Assembly (NCBI RefSeq): GCF_001039355.2
Contig: NW_019775840.1
Location: 1-62,000 of the forward strand
Reading direction: 5' to 3'
Origin: Lingula anatina
Lineage: Eukaryota > Brachiopoda > Lingulata > Lingulida > Lingulidae
Length of the DNA: 62,000 nucleotides
Shown in pieces: positions 42,501-53,414 of the stretch; within the stretch, counting starts at the first letter, position 1, and each line of letters starts with the position of its first letter. The notes beneath the pieces are model-generated. The model had not been told where the DNA came from and made no database searches. It saw nothing but the letters and a program-made list of their open reading frames with translations. The position numbers and the translations under genes are program-made.

Positions 42501-45500
42501 GGGGGAGGGGAGGGGGGCAAGTATATCTCCTGAATGGAGGCTATTCACCTTGATACCTCATTCCCTGATGAAGGTGTTTTGTCAGACATCGAAATATTGG
42601 AGGTAAAAATGCTTTTAAGATTAAGCTGTTGACTGAGGAATAAATTAATTCATTCTTTCAACCTAAGAGAGCCTTTAGGTAGAAGATTGTTGTCATGTAA
42701 ATCTAAGTGACCTTTAATAATAAACGTAAAAATGATAAAGGTCATTAAATAAAATATAGGTACATATACCTCGTAGACACCAGACACTATCCAGAGCATA
42801 GTGGCAACTAAGACCATCAGCAAACACGAAGTGGCCTTGAATTCCTTGGCATGGGATAGTTGTACACTGGCCAGCCGCTGGAATGAACACAGCGGCAGGT
42901 TATTCCATATACAACATTGGTCAAAAAGGTTGTCCCACCTTCAGTATCATGCGCTTTTACTTATAAATAACCTCCTTGGCGGGGGTAATGATCACATCAC
43001 AGGTGAAGATCGTTATAAATAGTGATTTTCATTCCAGATACCATAACTAACATGATTAGTGATACGGAAAATACAAACTAGTGGTAAAGATATCAATATT
43101 TAATACCATTTATTCACATTTATTACATGTACCCCCTCAAATCCGACGTTTCACTGTGATTTTCATAGAAGTAAAGAAACGTCCATTAAATTGAAATGAC
43201 ACCACCAAATGTTACCAAATTTACACACATTTGGCATTAGGGTGCGCTCGTTAAAGGCTCCTTGTATAATAGAGTTTGTGTTTACCGCGTACTGTAATTA
43301 CTTCTTGTAGGTGGCGCGGCCTGCTTTCAACAAGGGTAACAATTCTGTTTTATGGAATATTGTCCCATTCTTCCGAAAGAGCTTAGGGGAGTTGGTCCAG
43401 ATTATTAGGAGTTTGGTTCTCCTTTCCATTGCACACTTCAATTTATGCCACAGATGTTTAGTAAGGTTAATAACATGGCTCAAGGGTGGTTGCTCTATCC
43501 TCTGAACATTGGGTTTCTGTAACAAATCACTCAGCAGACGAGAGTTGTGAGCATGTGCATTTCCACGATGACGCCTGCAGTATTTCTGAAGTCACCTCTT
43601 GCAAATGGAGTGAGACATTTGTTGAGAACGTTTCAGTGAACTGCCCCAATAACGTTCTTTTCCGGAGAGAGCAATGCACTAAAACCATGGGCTTGGAATT
43701 CTCTCCAAACGTGGTCTGACCTGACACCTCAGGGGATATTATCCTGCAAAAACCTTCCAAAAAGCATTCTGCAACATGTCTACGGACCCTAATTTGACCA
43801 TCCAAGGCATACAAGAAATACCTTGATTCTTCAGCAAAACCAACTTGTTCCTAGTGATGGTTGTCTAAGTTCTGGTAGTTCTGGGGTCACTGAACCTAAC
43901 ATTCTCAACTGATACCTCATTTCATCTGCAAGAGGGGACTTCGGGGGTGTTCCAGGATTCATCATGACAGCACACTTGCACACAGTTCTCATGTGGTGAG
44001 TGATTTGTGTCAGAAACCCAATGTTCTGAGGCTGGAGAAACCATCTTTGAATCCTGATAATAAACCTACTGAGAACCCATGGCATGAATTGAAGTGTGCA
44101 ATCCAGAGGGGAACCAAATCACAACTAGTCCAGACCAATTCCGCCAAGCTTTTTAGGAAACATGGGGCAAAATCCCACAAAACAGAATTGTTACTCTTGT
44201 TGAAGGCGGTGGCACCGTCTACAGTAGATAATTACAGTGCGCGGTAGCCACACACACTAATAGACACGTGACCCTTAACGAGCACAATGCTAAATGTGTG
44301 TAAATTTGGTGACTTTTGGTGGTGTCATGTCAATTAACCTCCATGGCATTTCTTTACCTCCATGCATGGAAATGACAGTGGAACATCGGATTTTAGGGGG
44401 AACATGTAATAAATGTGAATAAATATGGATATCTTAACTGCTACTTTGTATTTTCTGCACCAATAATCATGTTAGTTATGGTATTGGGAATGAAAAACAC
44501 TATTTATAACAAATTTTACCTGTGAGGTTATCATTTATAAATAAAAGCACATGAAATTGGGGGTGGACCAACCTTTTTGACCAATGTTGTATGTTACTTA
44601 CAGCAGACCATTATCTCCCGTCGCTTAATCATTGCCCAGGCTAAATGAATTACGATCAGATTTACTCTAAATATTTCAAATCAAAATTGATGAATTTGAA
44701 ATTGTACACGCAACATATTTTACCGACGTGAATATTAACGAGGAGTTTCATGTGTTAATTCTTAGCTTCACAATCTCTGGTATATGGTACTACTTGTGCT
44801 AGAATTATTAATTGTTAGCACAAATCCATGAAGTGCATGTCAGACGTGCTTCGCGAATATCAACCTGAGGACCAATTACACTCTACAAGGGTCACAGATG
44901 GATTTTTTCACTTGATATTTATAGATGAGTCTCTTACTAATTAATGGCTTAAATGTCTGTTGTTAAACAAAAAGTGCACATAATTAATGTACGTTACGAA
45001 TGAAAAGTCGTGCTACGTGAATGCCTCTGGCTAAATCATGGCACAAATGTCTGTTGTTAAGGAAAAGTGCACATTATTAATCTGCAGCCCTGGTAGAGGG
45101 TAAGAACTCACCGTCTGCGGTGTCATTGCATCCCACTACCTCCACCATCCCCGTGCAGTTCTGTCCAGGATGTGCCCGGAGAGCTTGCCATGAATTATAT
45201 ACAAATATGGTCTGAACTGACCGCACGATGTTCCCACACCCGTCCTGCACGAGCCACGTGCGCTTGATGTCCACCCCACAACCATTGTCATTGGTCATAT
45301 CTGTGTAGTTGACAGTTATATTACTATACACATTGCACCGTTCAGAGCCTTTCACGTTTGGTGAACTAAGTTGTCCCATCAGGTAAAAAGCCATTGATGC
45401 ATTACCTGAAATGGTATAAAGAAATTGGTATAAATATCAAACTTTAATGTGTGGAAAGCCATTTATAGATAAGTTGGCCGCAATATCAAACCTTCATGGA

Positions 45501-47697
45501 TGGAATTGAAGACAAGAGACTGAAAAACTAAGATACGTTCATACTTTCAAAATCATACTTGACTTTTCTTTACCTGACACGATGGCTGTATCTTTAGGAA
45601 AGGCCACCTCCGGCGGCAAGGAAGACAAATCCTCATCAATTACGCCATCGTCGTCATCGTCAATACCATTAAACAGTTCTTCGTCAATTTTCATGTCACA
45701 GTCGTTATCAACGCCATCTGCCGGCTGACCAGTATTTATCACACACTCAGTCAAGTCCAGGTTTGCCAGTCTCAGTCCTCCTGGGTAGCCATAAGAAACG
45801 TATTTGGCAAACCCGTAGGAGAATACTGAGAAAGTCTGGATAGGGGAAATATGCTCTATGCGGTGTGTGCCCGCAGTGATGTTCAGCTGAGCAGCAGTAA
45901 AGTCTGTTCCGGGAATGGCAAGCCATGTAACACCACTGAGAGCGGCTCCATCAACTCTAAGGTTTTCTTTAGAACTGTTCTTGATGACTATGTTGACGAA
46001 GTTTTTGTAAACTTTGTCAGGAAGATTGGCGGTAGCGATGGTGTAACTGGATGAGAATTGTTCTATAGCAGGCACAACCATCATGTAAGGATCACTTTCT
46101 AGATTATCTGTTCCTTGGCTCTGCGTAAACTGCAACACCATAATGGGCTTACTGGCATTGAGAAACACAGGAGCGTTCTTCAATACCTTAAATTCATAGA
46201 ACTCTGATCTATTAAGCAACAAACGCGGGACACCCGTTAAGTCGACAACGGTGTCATCAGTACTGCCTACAATGCGGACAATATCCCCACTTTGCCGGTA
46301 AGCTGACGGAACAACTGTGAACGTATAGCCCCATCTATCGACTGGATAAATCTGTTCCACCACATGATCACAGGCACCAACTCCACAAGGAATATTAGTG
46401 CACTTATTGCCTGACAATACCGCCAGTGGTTTTGTCGAATTGATTCTCGTACCTGTAATGTCGCTAGAGGACTGGAGTTGAATGGTCTCAAGTCTGTTCA
46501 GATTGATTTCTGTTTTAAATTTGGAACTTGCGACGCGGCCCATAACTACGATATCCGTGCCACTGGCAGGAGTAATTTCTATGTGCGTATTGTTGTGAAC
46601 GCCAACGAGTCCTACAAGCGCAGGTAAAGAATTTGAGCAGGCTTTGTAGCTACCAGCAATGTACTCCTGCCCAAGAACATCCACAGGGAGAGCTAGAAAT
46701 GCGTCCAAACTATAAGATTCTGCATTGGAACCATAGACAATAAACTCTTCGTCTGCAGACAAATGGAGACCTTTGTACTCTGTGCTCGTGCTCTTCATTA
46801 CAAAACTATTAGGAATTTCAACCCTTGTTATTAAGCCTCTACGTACGTTGGCTGTTCTACTCCGAAGTGGAAGGCGGTAGAGGTAGGATGAATGAGCAGA
46901 TATATGAACTTGGATAGGAGACGGGTAGTTGGTTGTAAGTAATAGATTCAGACTGACTGCACTTGCGAACGCATTGTCCATGAAAGCGATGATGAATTCT
47001 TTGCCGCTATTATCAGGAACATCTAAAATGAAAATGAGGGTGAGCTTAATTTTGTTAAAAGACTCATGTTTTCAGCATAATACTTACAATTTTGACTTGA
47101 TAAATGGTGCAAACACTTTAATACCCATGCCCAAAAATATACACAAGGAGAGCTACTAATGCAGATTCTCCATCAGCTGTTAAACGGACACCTTTGGGAT
47201 CTATGTGCGAGTTCTTCATTGCGAAAATGGCAAAAATATTTCCACTCGTTTTAAATTAAAGATACACACACAGGACAATAGAAGTGTCACCCCCTGAATC
47301 AGAGTAATGAAAGTTATAATGCCTGGTCTACTTATAATGTGACTAATGAGTATAAAACCGCTGTACCATGGAATTGCATTGTTGGTCTTTTTGTGAAATT
47401 TGATGTTAATAAAATCATACCAGGAGCATATCATTCCACTGTCATTTATCTCTCCCAAAGTGTTTGTTCAATAGGGGTGACACTTCTATTGTACAGTGTG
47501 TGTACTGCAGTAAGGAAAGGTGTGCTGAACGGAATAGGGCAATTATATTTCCAAATGTGGTAGAGATACTTATTATTGAACTTGAATAAAAAAATCATAT
47601 ATTGGCAATCTTAATGTTACCTTAAATTTGACCTGGGGCCTAGTCTCCACCATGAGCTTTACTTAGTAAATTTCCCATTTGTTATACCTCCAAAGCT

Positions 47698-47769
<72 letters not shown>

Positions 47770-49546
47770 TTAGTTATAATTGAACTTAAATAGGAAGTTG
47801 TATATTGGCAATCGAAATGTTACCTTGAATTTGACTTAATTTTCACCGTGAACTTAACTTTGAAAATTTCCTGACCCTTATATCCCCAAAACTGACCCTT
47901 ATATCCCCAATACACCCATTGTTATTATTGTACTTGAATAAAAAAAAAATGAAATATTGGCAATCTTAATGTAACCTTTAATTTGACCTTGGACCTACAA
48001 TCCATCATGAACCGAACTTCGCAAATTAGCAAAGATACACCCGAAGTAACTATTGCACTTGGATAGGAAATAATATATTTTAATGCGACCTTGAATTTGA
48101 CTACTTTTCCAAATAAAATGCACTAGCCATATTTCTCTACAACTAATACAAATAACTATTTAATTTGAATGAGCTTAATCTCGATGTTAACTTGGTGTTA
48201 ATCTTGGTGTTAAGGATCGTTCAAAAATGCATCAGAAATTGAAAATAACCGCCTTTGTGCATCACTATTTGCTTCTATGTCCGTATATTTTTATAGCTTT
48301 GCTGCTTGTTTCAATATTATGTTAAAGTTAAAGTTGTTAACGAATTACTTAGTGACCGATTCGGTTTTTCTTCACCTTAAAATGTAAACAGTATTTGGTT
48401 ATAGCAAACTATACATATATTCTAAAAGAAAAAAAAGAAACCAAGGCATTTTTATTCAAAGCAATTAAGAAAACAGCAATTTCTAAATCGAAAGAACGTT
48501 TTTAGTGTGTGTGTTGGGGAGGGATACGTATGGATTGGAGAAAGTCTCCCTGTCTGGCATATGTCAATGGTGACAGGTATGGCGTCTGAGTGTGGCAATT
48601 GAATAAATATACGTGTCTAGAAATTCCCCTTTCATTCAGTTTTTTTTTCTTGAAACGGATTATCATCCAAGTCCGCTGAGAAGTCCCCTCTTTCAACCTC
48701 AAACTTTTCGTAATACTGATTGACAGCGCCACTTTGTGTGTGTCGCCTATCAGTAGCAATGGTTGGTTGAAAGTGGTATCTGGAAATTTTCACACCTGTC
48801 TTCCATCCCGAATATCGGATGAATAAAAGTCGCTCAAGTCAGTTGACTACATGATTTTAGTAGTAGTAGGAATAGTTGTATTTAATGCAAGTTAGAGAAT
48901 TGAATAGACAACAAATGACTTCACGAGGATTTAAACCTAGTAAGAAAAGTGCATACGTTGTTATCAAGAGTTTGGAAACTCATCTTTCAGTATATAATGA
49001 CAGCTTGGTTTCATAGCTGAACATGCTGGTTTCCTCCACTTTGAGGTGGCATCAGCCCTTTTTACTCACCGCGTAGCTCATTTACTTCCAGACGTTGCGA
49101 AATAATGCATGTTTAAAGCTCGGTGTTTACAAAATGAACTTCCAATTTGTATATTTTGATAAAGAAATCATTAGCTGGGCATGTATTCTGAAGGATATAC
49201 ACCGTTCAAGCCATTCTAATAGTGTGTTACAAACCCTTGAAGACATTCCGCCTAATTAAGACCATCAAGAATTGTCAATTTAAAAATAATATAACATTTG
49301 AAAACATTGAAAACAAATATGGCCGTTTGTAATTATCAACTTTTAAAATATCATCATTTCGCTTACAACAATCTTTTTGATCGGTTCGCCTGGGGGGGGG
49401 GGGACTGAATTTTATGTTAAATCTATATTGACTGCACAGGCATTCAAATGATTAATGCAGTCTTATAAATGAAAAAGCCTACCTTTGTTGCAGTTCACCA
49501 ACAATCCAAATGAAAGCAAGCAAAAAACAACGATTAACATTTCCAT
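40485..49546 (-). CDS. type I membrane protein with IgGFc-binding domain (copy 1)
   Basis: Six exons, all GT-AG and in phase, 759 aa: 49546-49483, 47022-45574, 45405-45112, 41566-41514, 41221-41073 and 40755-40485. Exon 1 is a signal peptide (MEMLIVVFCLLSFGLLVNC). Exon 2 (about 480 aa) is an IgGFc-binding-protein N-terminal-type domain, with the family-like pattern GTDNLESDPYMMVVPAIEQF, and ends in an acidic Asp/Gly segment (DGVDNDCDMKIDEE, NGIDDDDDGVIDEDL) that may bind calcium. Exon 3 is a Cys-containing HYR-like domain (NDNGCGVDIKRTW, QDGCGNIVRS). Exon 4 is a short linker. Exon 5 has a transmembrane helix (LTIILPAVAGVVLLCGFVIA), followed by a basic stop-transfer (RMKRKK). Exon 6 is a hydrophilic Ser/Pro/Asp tail. 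Likely a cell-surface adhesion or mucosal-recognition receptor; the ligand is unknown. Exon 4's donor is absent in the paralogue. Confidence 0.85.
41340..41513 (-). pseudogene. relict mucin-like repeat sequence behind the exon 4 donor
   Basis: Downstream of the copy 1 donor (AAAGG|GTAAGA, 41514/41513), the sequence still aligns with the paralogue's repeat exon. VETTPES-type codons are recognisable only after a one-base frameshift, and just one repeat unit survives where the paralogue has about five. In copy 1 this is now predicted intron. Confidence 0.6.
42454..42497. repeat. (TG)n microsatellite
   Basis: About 22 TG units inside the right arm of the inverted pair, followed by a G-rich run. 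Confidence 0.95.
42565..42602 (+). ncRNA. hammerhead-like core motif (+ copy)
   Basis: CTGATGA, then a possible stem II (GGTGT...ACATC, five pairs with one wobble), then GAAA. A partner in the opposite orientation lies at about 42168-42205 (CTGATGA...GACATCGAAA on the - strand). Stems I and III and the cleavage site are not established, so activity is unproven. Confidence 0.35.
42912..44589. mobile_element. Tc1/mariner foldback element with long inverted arms
   Basis: The termini CAACATTGGTCAAAAAGGTT are inverted copies flanked by TA on both sides (42910-42911 and 44590-44591), as for Tc1/mariner. The inverted similarity does not stop at the tips: the arms run about 600 bases each (42912 to about 43540, and about 43993 to 44589). 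The transposase C-terminal region is therefore present twice in opposite orientation (QKPNVQRIEQPP.. on - and QKPNVLRLEKPS.. on +). The N-terminal half of the transposase is missing, apparently replaced by the inverted duplicate. Non-autonomous, inside intron 3 of receptor copy 1. Confidence 0.85.
43298..43814 (-). pseudogene. Tc1-like transposase fragment
   Basis: The - strand gives, in two frames, ALDGQIRVRRHVAECFLEGF and then the C-terminal block NVQRIEQPPLSHVINLTKHL followed by WHKLKCAM. This is the Tc1 pattern W..QSPDLNPIE.LW.ELK with its catalytic DLNP-type residues altered (SHVINLTKH). Stops and frameshifts interrupt it. Confidence 0.8.
44951..45081. repeat. short direct repeat near exon 3
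   Basis: AAATGTCTGTTGTTAA...AAGTGCACAT.ATTAAT occurs twice, about 95 bases apart, just downstream of the exon 3 donor of receptor copy 1. Confidence 0.6.
47263..47504. mobile_element. 242-bp MITE with inverted ends
   Basis: Ends starting TACACACAC and containing ACAATAGAAGTGTCACCCC are inverted copies. The TA at both tips would suit a Tc1/mariner-type target site. Non-coding, in intron 1 of receptor copy 1. Confidence 0.7.
47570..48115. repeat. four diverged copies of a ~100-bp unit
   Basis: A core of the form ATTG.ACTTGAATA, ATATTGGCAATCTTAATGTT and ACCTT.AATTTGAC recurs near 47571, 47775, 47929 and 48048, with unequal spacing (about 205, 154 and 120). A shorter duplication, CTGACCCTTATATCCCCAA, is tandem at 47871-47911. 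It lies in intron 1 of receptor copy 1. Confidence 0.7.
47701..47764. repeat. (AT)n microsatellite
   Basis: About 32 AT units between the first and second copies of the diverged repeat unit. Confidence 0.95.
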
Positions 49547-49620
49547 TCTTTACGCCGCTAGGTGACTTCTCTTTTGGCCCGTCCAGGAAAATTGTCGGCG
49601 GTTAATCACCTGTTTTCAGC

Positions 49621-49632
49621 ACTTATACATAA
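49621..49632 (-). promoter_or_regulatory. candidate TATA element of receptor copy 1
   Basis: The - strand reads TATGTATAAGTG about 80 bases before the receptor ATG. Position is plausible for a core promoter; evidence is motif only. Confidence 0.3.
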
Positions 49633-49723
49633 TTTCTACAGAGTATATGTAAAATACGTGAACATTTTATTCTAATAATTTCTTTTCGTGTGAGAAATTG
49701 AATTATTAAATATTGACGTATTT

Positions 49724-49885
49724 AATGACAAGTTAAAAGAGTAGTGGACATGTAAGAGGTAATGAGAAGAGCGTGTTTGCAGATATGTTGATATAATACA
49801 ATATGCACAGCTTATATCAATATATCTGCAAGCAAGTCTTTTCTCATTGTTTCTTACATGTCCACTGTTGTTTTAATTCGTCATT
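49724..49885. repeat. long hairpin just upstream of receptor copy 1
   Basis: Arms of about 70 bases are inverted: AGTGGACATGTAAGA and GCAGATATRTTGATATAA on the left reappear inverted on the right, separated by a loop of roughly 14 bases. It starts about 180 bases from the receptor start codon. It could be a foldback MITE or a regulatory stem-loop; there is no coding potential. Confidence 0.75.
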
Positions 49886-50770
49886 CAATATAAAGCAGAC
49901 TTGTCAAAGATACATGAACTTGCGAGACACTACATACCGCGGTACCAGTCAGCTACATCTCTTCATAAATTATATCAGTCGCTGATAAGACGTAGATACG
50001 GCATACTGTACTTGAATGTGCATTTTGAACCAATTTTAACACAATTGGGATGTGATGAAAATCATCTTCACAAAATGTCACCATTGTTTTTTTATCAGCG
50101 GTTGGATCAAAGAAGGGTCAATAAAGCTGTGCGGCACATGTCGCTGCTATCTCGTTCCTGGCGATAACTTTGAGTCTCGCGGGACCCTGAGCTCCTGGAT
50201 GATTCACGGACTTGCTTCTTCTCCAGCAGCAGTGCAGTAGACCTATGCCACTAAGATATGATGTTACGTGTAGGGTGGGGTGGGTGGGGTACGGTGGGGT
50301 GCCCAACCCTTTTCCCCAGTACCTACTCAGAATATCCAAAACAAAATTACCCCAGCCTAAACTGCCAATTATCAATCAGATACAACAGCAGTCTATTCAA
50401 TTCGATTTCATACGATGCCATTGGTTACTATCTAATCATCATTACAAAATAAACCATGTTTTTTTTTTTTTTTGCTTTATTATTTTAAGTTTTGTGTATA
50501 ATTTATAAAGCCGACAAATACTGTTTAAGAACTTCTTCAGCCATACCAACAGGGATGTATTATTACTACTTTCACGATCAAGCATTTACTTTTAGAACTT
50601 TTTGTTTCAGAGGAAAAAAGCTAACAAATTTTATAGTGAAAGGGTATATACAGTATATGCACCAAATTTATGGAATTTTCACCTATTGAAATAAGAACTG
50701 CAAATGACTGGAGGAAATTCAAGTAACTTTTTAAGTTTCACATTGTAATCAAATAAAAGTAATTGATATA
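49886..50770. other. intergenic sequence between the receptor copies
   Basis: No gene supported. Short open frames lack splice or domain support. A GC-richer patch (about 50150-50320) with G-rich runs stands out, and a T run lies at 50459-50473. Confidence 0.5.
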
Positions 50771-50982
50771 TTAAAGGGATAATAGCTCTTCGTATGAGAT
50801 TTATATTTCACAATAAAAACATTGTGAATAACTCATAGAAATATAATATATTCTGTTTTACCACAAAAACGGCAGTTATAGCTATTATTCTGATATCAGA
50901 GCTTGTCTTTAGACCACGTGACCTCCTTTGATGGCTATACTCTGTTAAAATCTCTTAAGAGATTTTAACAAAAAAACCTAAC

Positions 50983-51032
<50 letters not shown>

Positions 51033-51149
51033 GGGACTAACTTTGAATGTAAAAATGGATTCATTAATCATTGGTAAGTATGGGGAAATTGTTGTTTACT
51101 CCAGGAAAATTAATTTTTTGGCCAAAATGAAGAGTTATTATAACTTTAA
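50771..51149. mobile_element. TTAA-flanked MITE, copy 3
   Basis: Same orientation as copy 1 and closely similar over its length, with TTAA at both ends and the central AATCTCTTAAGAGATT palindrome. It carries a poly(A) expansion of about 40 bases (50987-51030) where copy 1 has a short A run. Confidence 0.85.
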
Positions 51150-53414
51150 GGTGACTGATAAGTATGGTTGTTTAAATTCTTCCATCTTTTATACATGTAC
51201 CGTACTTAATTATTATTATAATTAGTAACTAGGTAGATTGATGGAGGGATGAAATTTCTAGTCAAACACTTGTGTGTATTAGGTGACTAAGTATACTAGA
51301 TATTAATGTCTCTTGTGGGTAGTTAGGTTGTTACAGTATTACTGGTTTAGTTACTGATTATGTATACTTTAGATAACATAAAAGGTATTCACAAAGCGCT
51401 TTTGCTGATGTTGGTGGGTACGTTAAGGGTACAACGCAGCTATTGCGAGTGTTCCACTTTGAGGATGTGCTTATTGCTCTTTAGTTAATGATGGGCGACT
51501 GAATTTCTAGTAGTATACATACGGACACCGTAATAAGGGATACTTCACTTTAATAGTCTTAAAAGAGGGAGCAGAGCAATTTTAACCCCCCTTCCCTCTT
51601 CCAGGCAATATGAAAAGCTGATGATGTTAAAAAACACCCACACATATAAAGTCCTCCCCCCCCCGTCTCACCTAGCGTCTCACCTGCTGCAGTGTCCCTC
51701 GAGTTGTTTTTAAACAAATAAATGTTGACTTGCTGATGCCCGTCACATCAAACATTGAACCATGATAAGAGATTAGTATATACGAATTAATCTCTTTATG
51801 TACTATATACTGTGTGAAAGCCCTAAAAAATAACAGAAAAAATAACGTAGCCAAAGGCTAGGAAATGCCTTCAAAATATACTTTTAACAGTTATAATCAA
51901 ATTCAAATTACGGCCACTATCTATCCACTGCCTGAAGGCAAAGCTAACACCTGTCATTGGTCAATATATCATTGTAGTTTGGGAGAAAAACGTGAAAAGA
52001 AGACTTCGGCTGATTTGCTATTACTATTATAATATAGATAAATGGAGTCCAATGAGTGCAATCTTGAAATCACTGTTTAATTATTTAATATAAATAAATA
52101 ATTTTGCTTGTGAGTAAATATTTTGCTAATAAGGCTGACCATAATTTTCATCTCATGGGTAACAATTCCTTAAAGGTACTGTAAGGGATTTTAGTCATCC
52201 AGATGCCGCAAATAAGTTTTTTCTTGCATATTATTATTATTATTATTCAATAATGCATCTACGTTTGTGCTGATGAAAAACAATAAAAATCTATAAAAAT
52301 GTATAATGTTTATATGTAGTCGTCAGCAGCTACGCTTTCTCTGAGGAATACCAGATTGGTTTAACCTCTATTATGAATGGAAGGCCATAGGTGGACAGAA
52401 CTGCAACCATGAGCGCGATTTCCCAACTCGCAGTCTTCAGTTTATCTTTCCTGAACTTGACATAAAACATGTAATCTTCTTTCAAAAAAAAAAAAATGAA
52501 GAAAAATTCTTGCTTAATTAGAAAAAAGATATGCCCCAACGACGTACATGACGGCAATGAAATTGTCTGGATCATTCCTAGCAGCCGACAACTTTTCTTG
52601 TTTTGGAAATCGTTTTCTCAAAAGAAAACCTTGACGTGGGAGAAGAATCAAAAGCCTGTTGTTGACTGTTCCTCTTTGTCGGGTTTTTGCCACTTTACTC
52701 AAGGAATTTTGTTCACTTCCGTAACTTAAAAATTGTATCGATAGATCAGCCGGTAAATGCTTCAGCCAGCTGTATAGAATTTATTAATACAATTATCACA
52801 GTAAAGTAGTAACGTTAGTGCAATTAGTTTCTGAAAATGAACACGTTGCAAATATAACTGGAATTAAAGTAGAGGGTAATTGTGAGCTTTCTTGGCTGGG
52901 AACATTCTCGGCAGCAACAGCCGTCTCCAAGTATTGCGTTGTTAGGATGGGGCGGGTACAGTCAAACTGTAGGAACTACAGACTGCATTTTACGGATGGG
53001 CAAACACATGGGGTGGGAGTTTGTGCAGAAATCAAGCTTTTTGGAATTAACAAAATGGTGGAATTTACTAAGCCTTCCATTGTTAAACGGCTGTTTGTTT
53101 TGATTCAATTTGCTTAGTAATGACGTAAAATGATTCATTGTTTAGTGTATGTATTAAATAAAAAAATAGCGGACTTTGCCAAAACGACCTTTATTTTGCT
53201 CATTTTTTAGGTATTCCATTTGTATTTATACTGTTTAAGTGTAGGATCATGTCCCCCCAGCAAATCCCTTAATCCATACTTTTCGTATGTCCCAAACAAA
53301 TAATACATATTTGTCCCAGGTCTAAACTAGTCTTGCATTCACACTGTTTATGTGTCTTTGATTGCGAAAAAATCCTGATAACTTGAAAAAATACAAACAG
53401 ATTATGCAACCGTT
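51150..53414. other. non-coding sequence downstream of receptor copy 2
   Basis: No coding region is supported. A - strand frame near 52460-52330 (ASWEIALMVAVLSTYGLPF) has an upstream CAG and looks mildly protein-like, but it has no start or partner exon. C-rich and microsatellite-like patches occur (51656-51664, 52229-52247). Confidence 0.45.

Larger units (their letters stand above)
42130..42639. mobile_element. inverted pair of Penelope-like element 3' ends
   Basis: Two arms (about 42130-42316 and 42403-42639) are inverted copies, the right one expanded by a (TG)n run. Between and into the right arm, the + frame reads ENYRKVLKATRIKKKGASLN then RNDGAILPALYPPF, resembling the C-terminal end of GIY-YIG-type Penelope-like elements (usual pattern REAI.I....PTLNRD.G..L..IY). 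Each arm ends with CTGATGA...CATCGAAATATTG, resembling the hammerhead-ribozyme core carried by such elements. It lies in intron 3 of copy 1. Family call from motif memory. Confidence 0.55.

Noticed and set aside
52818-53117. A 99-residue + strand frame downstream of receptor copy 2.
   Set aside because: No recognisable family, splice partner or conserved pattern; overlapping frames are equally open.
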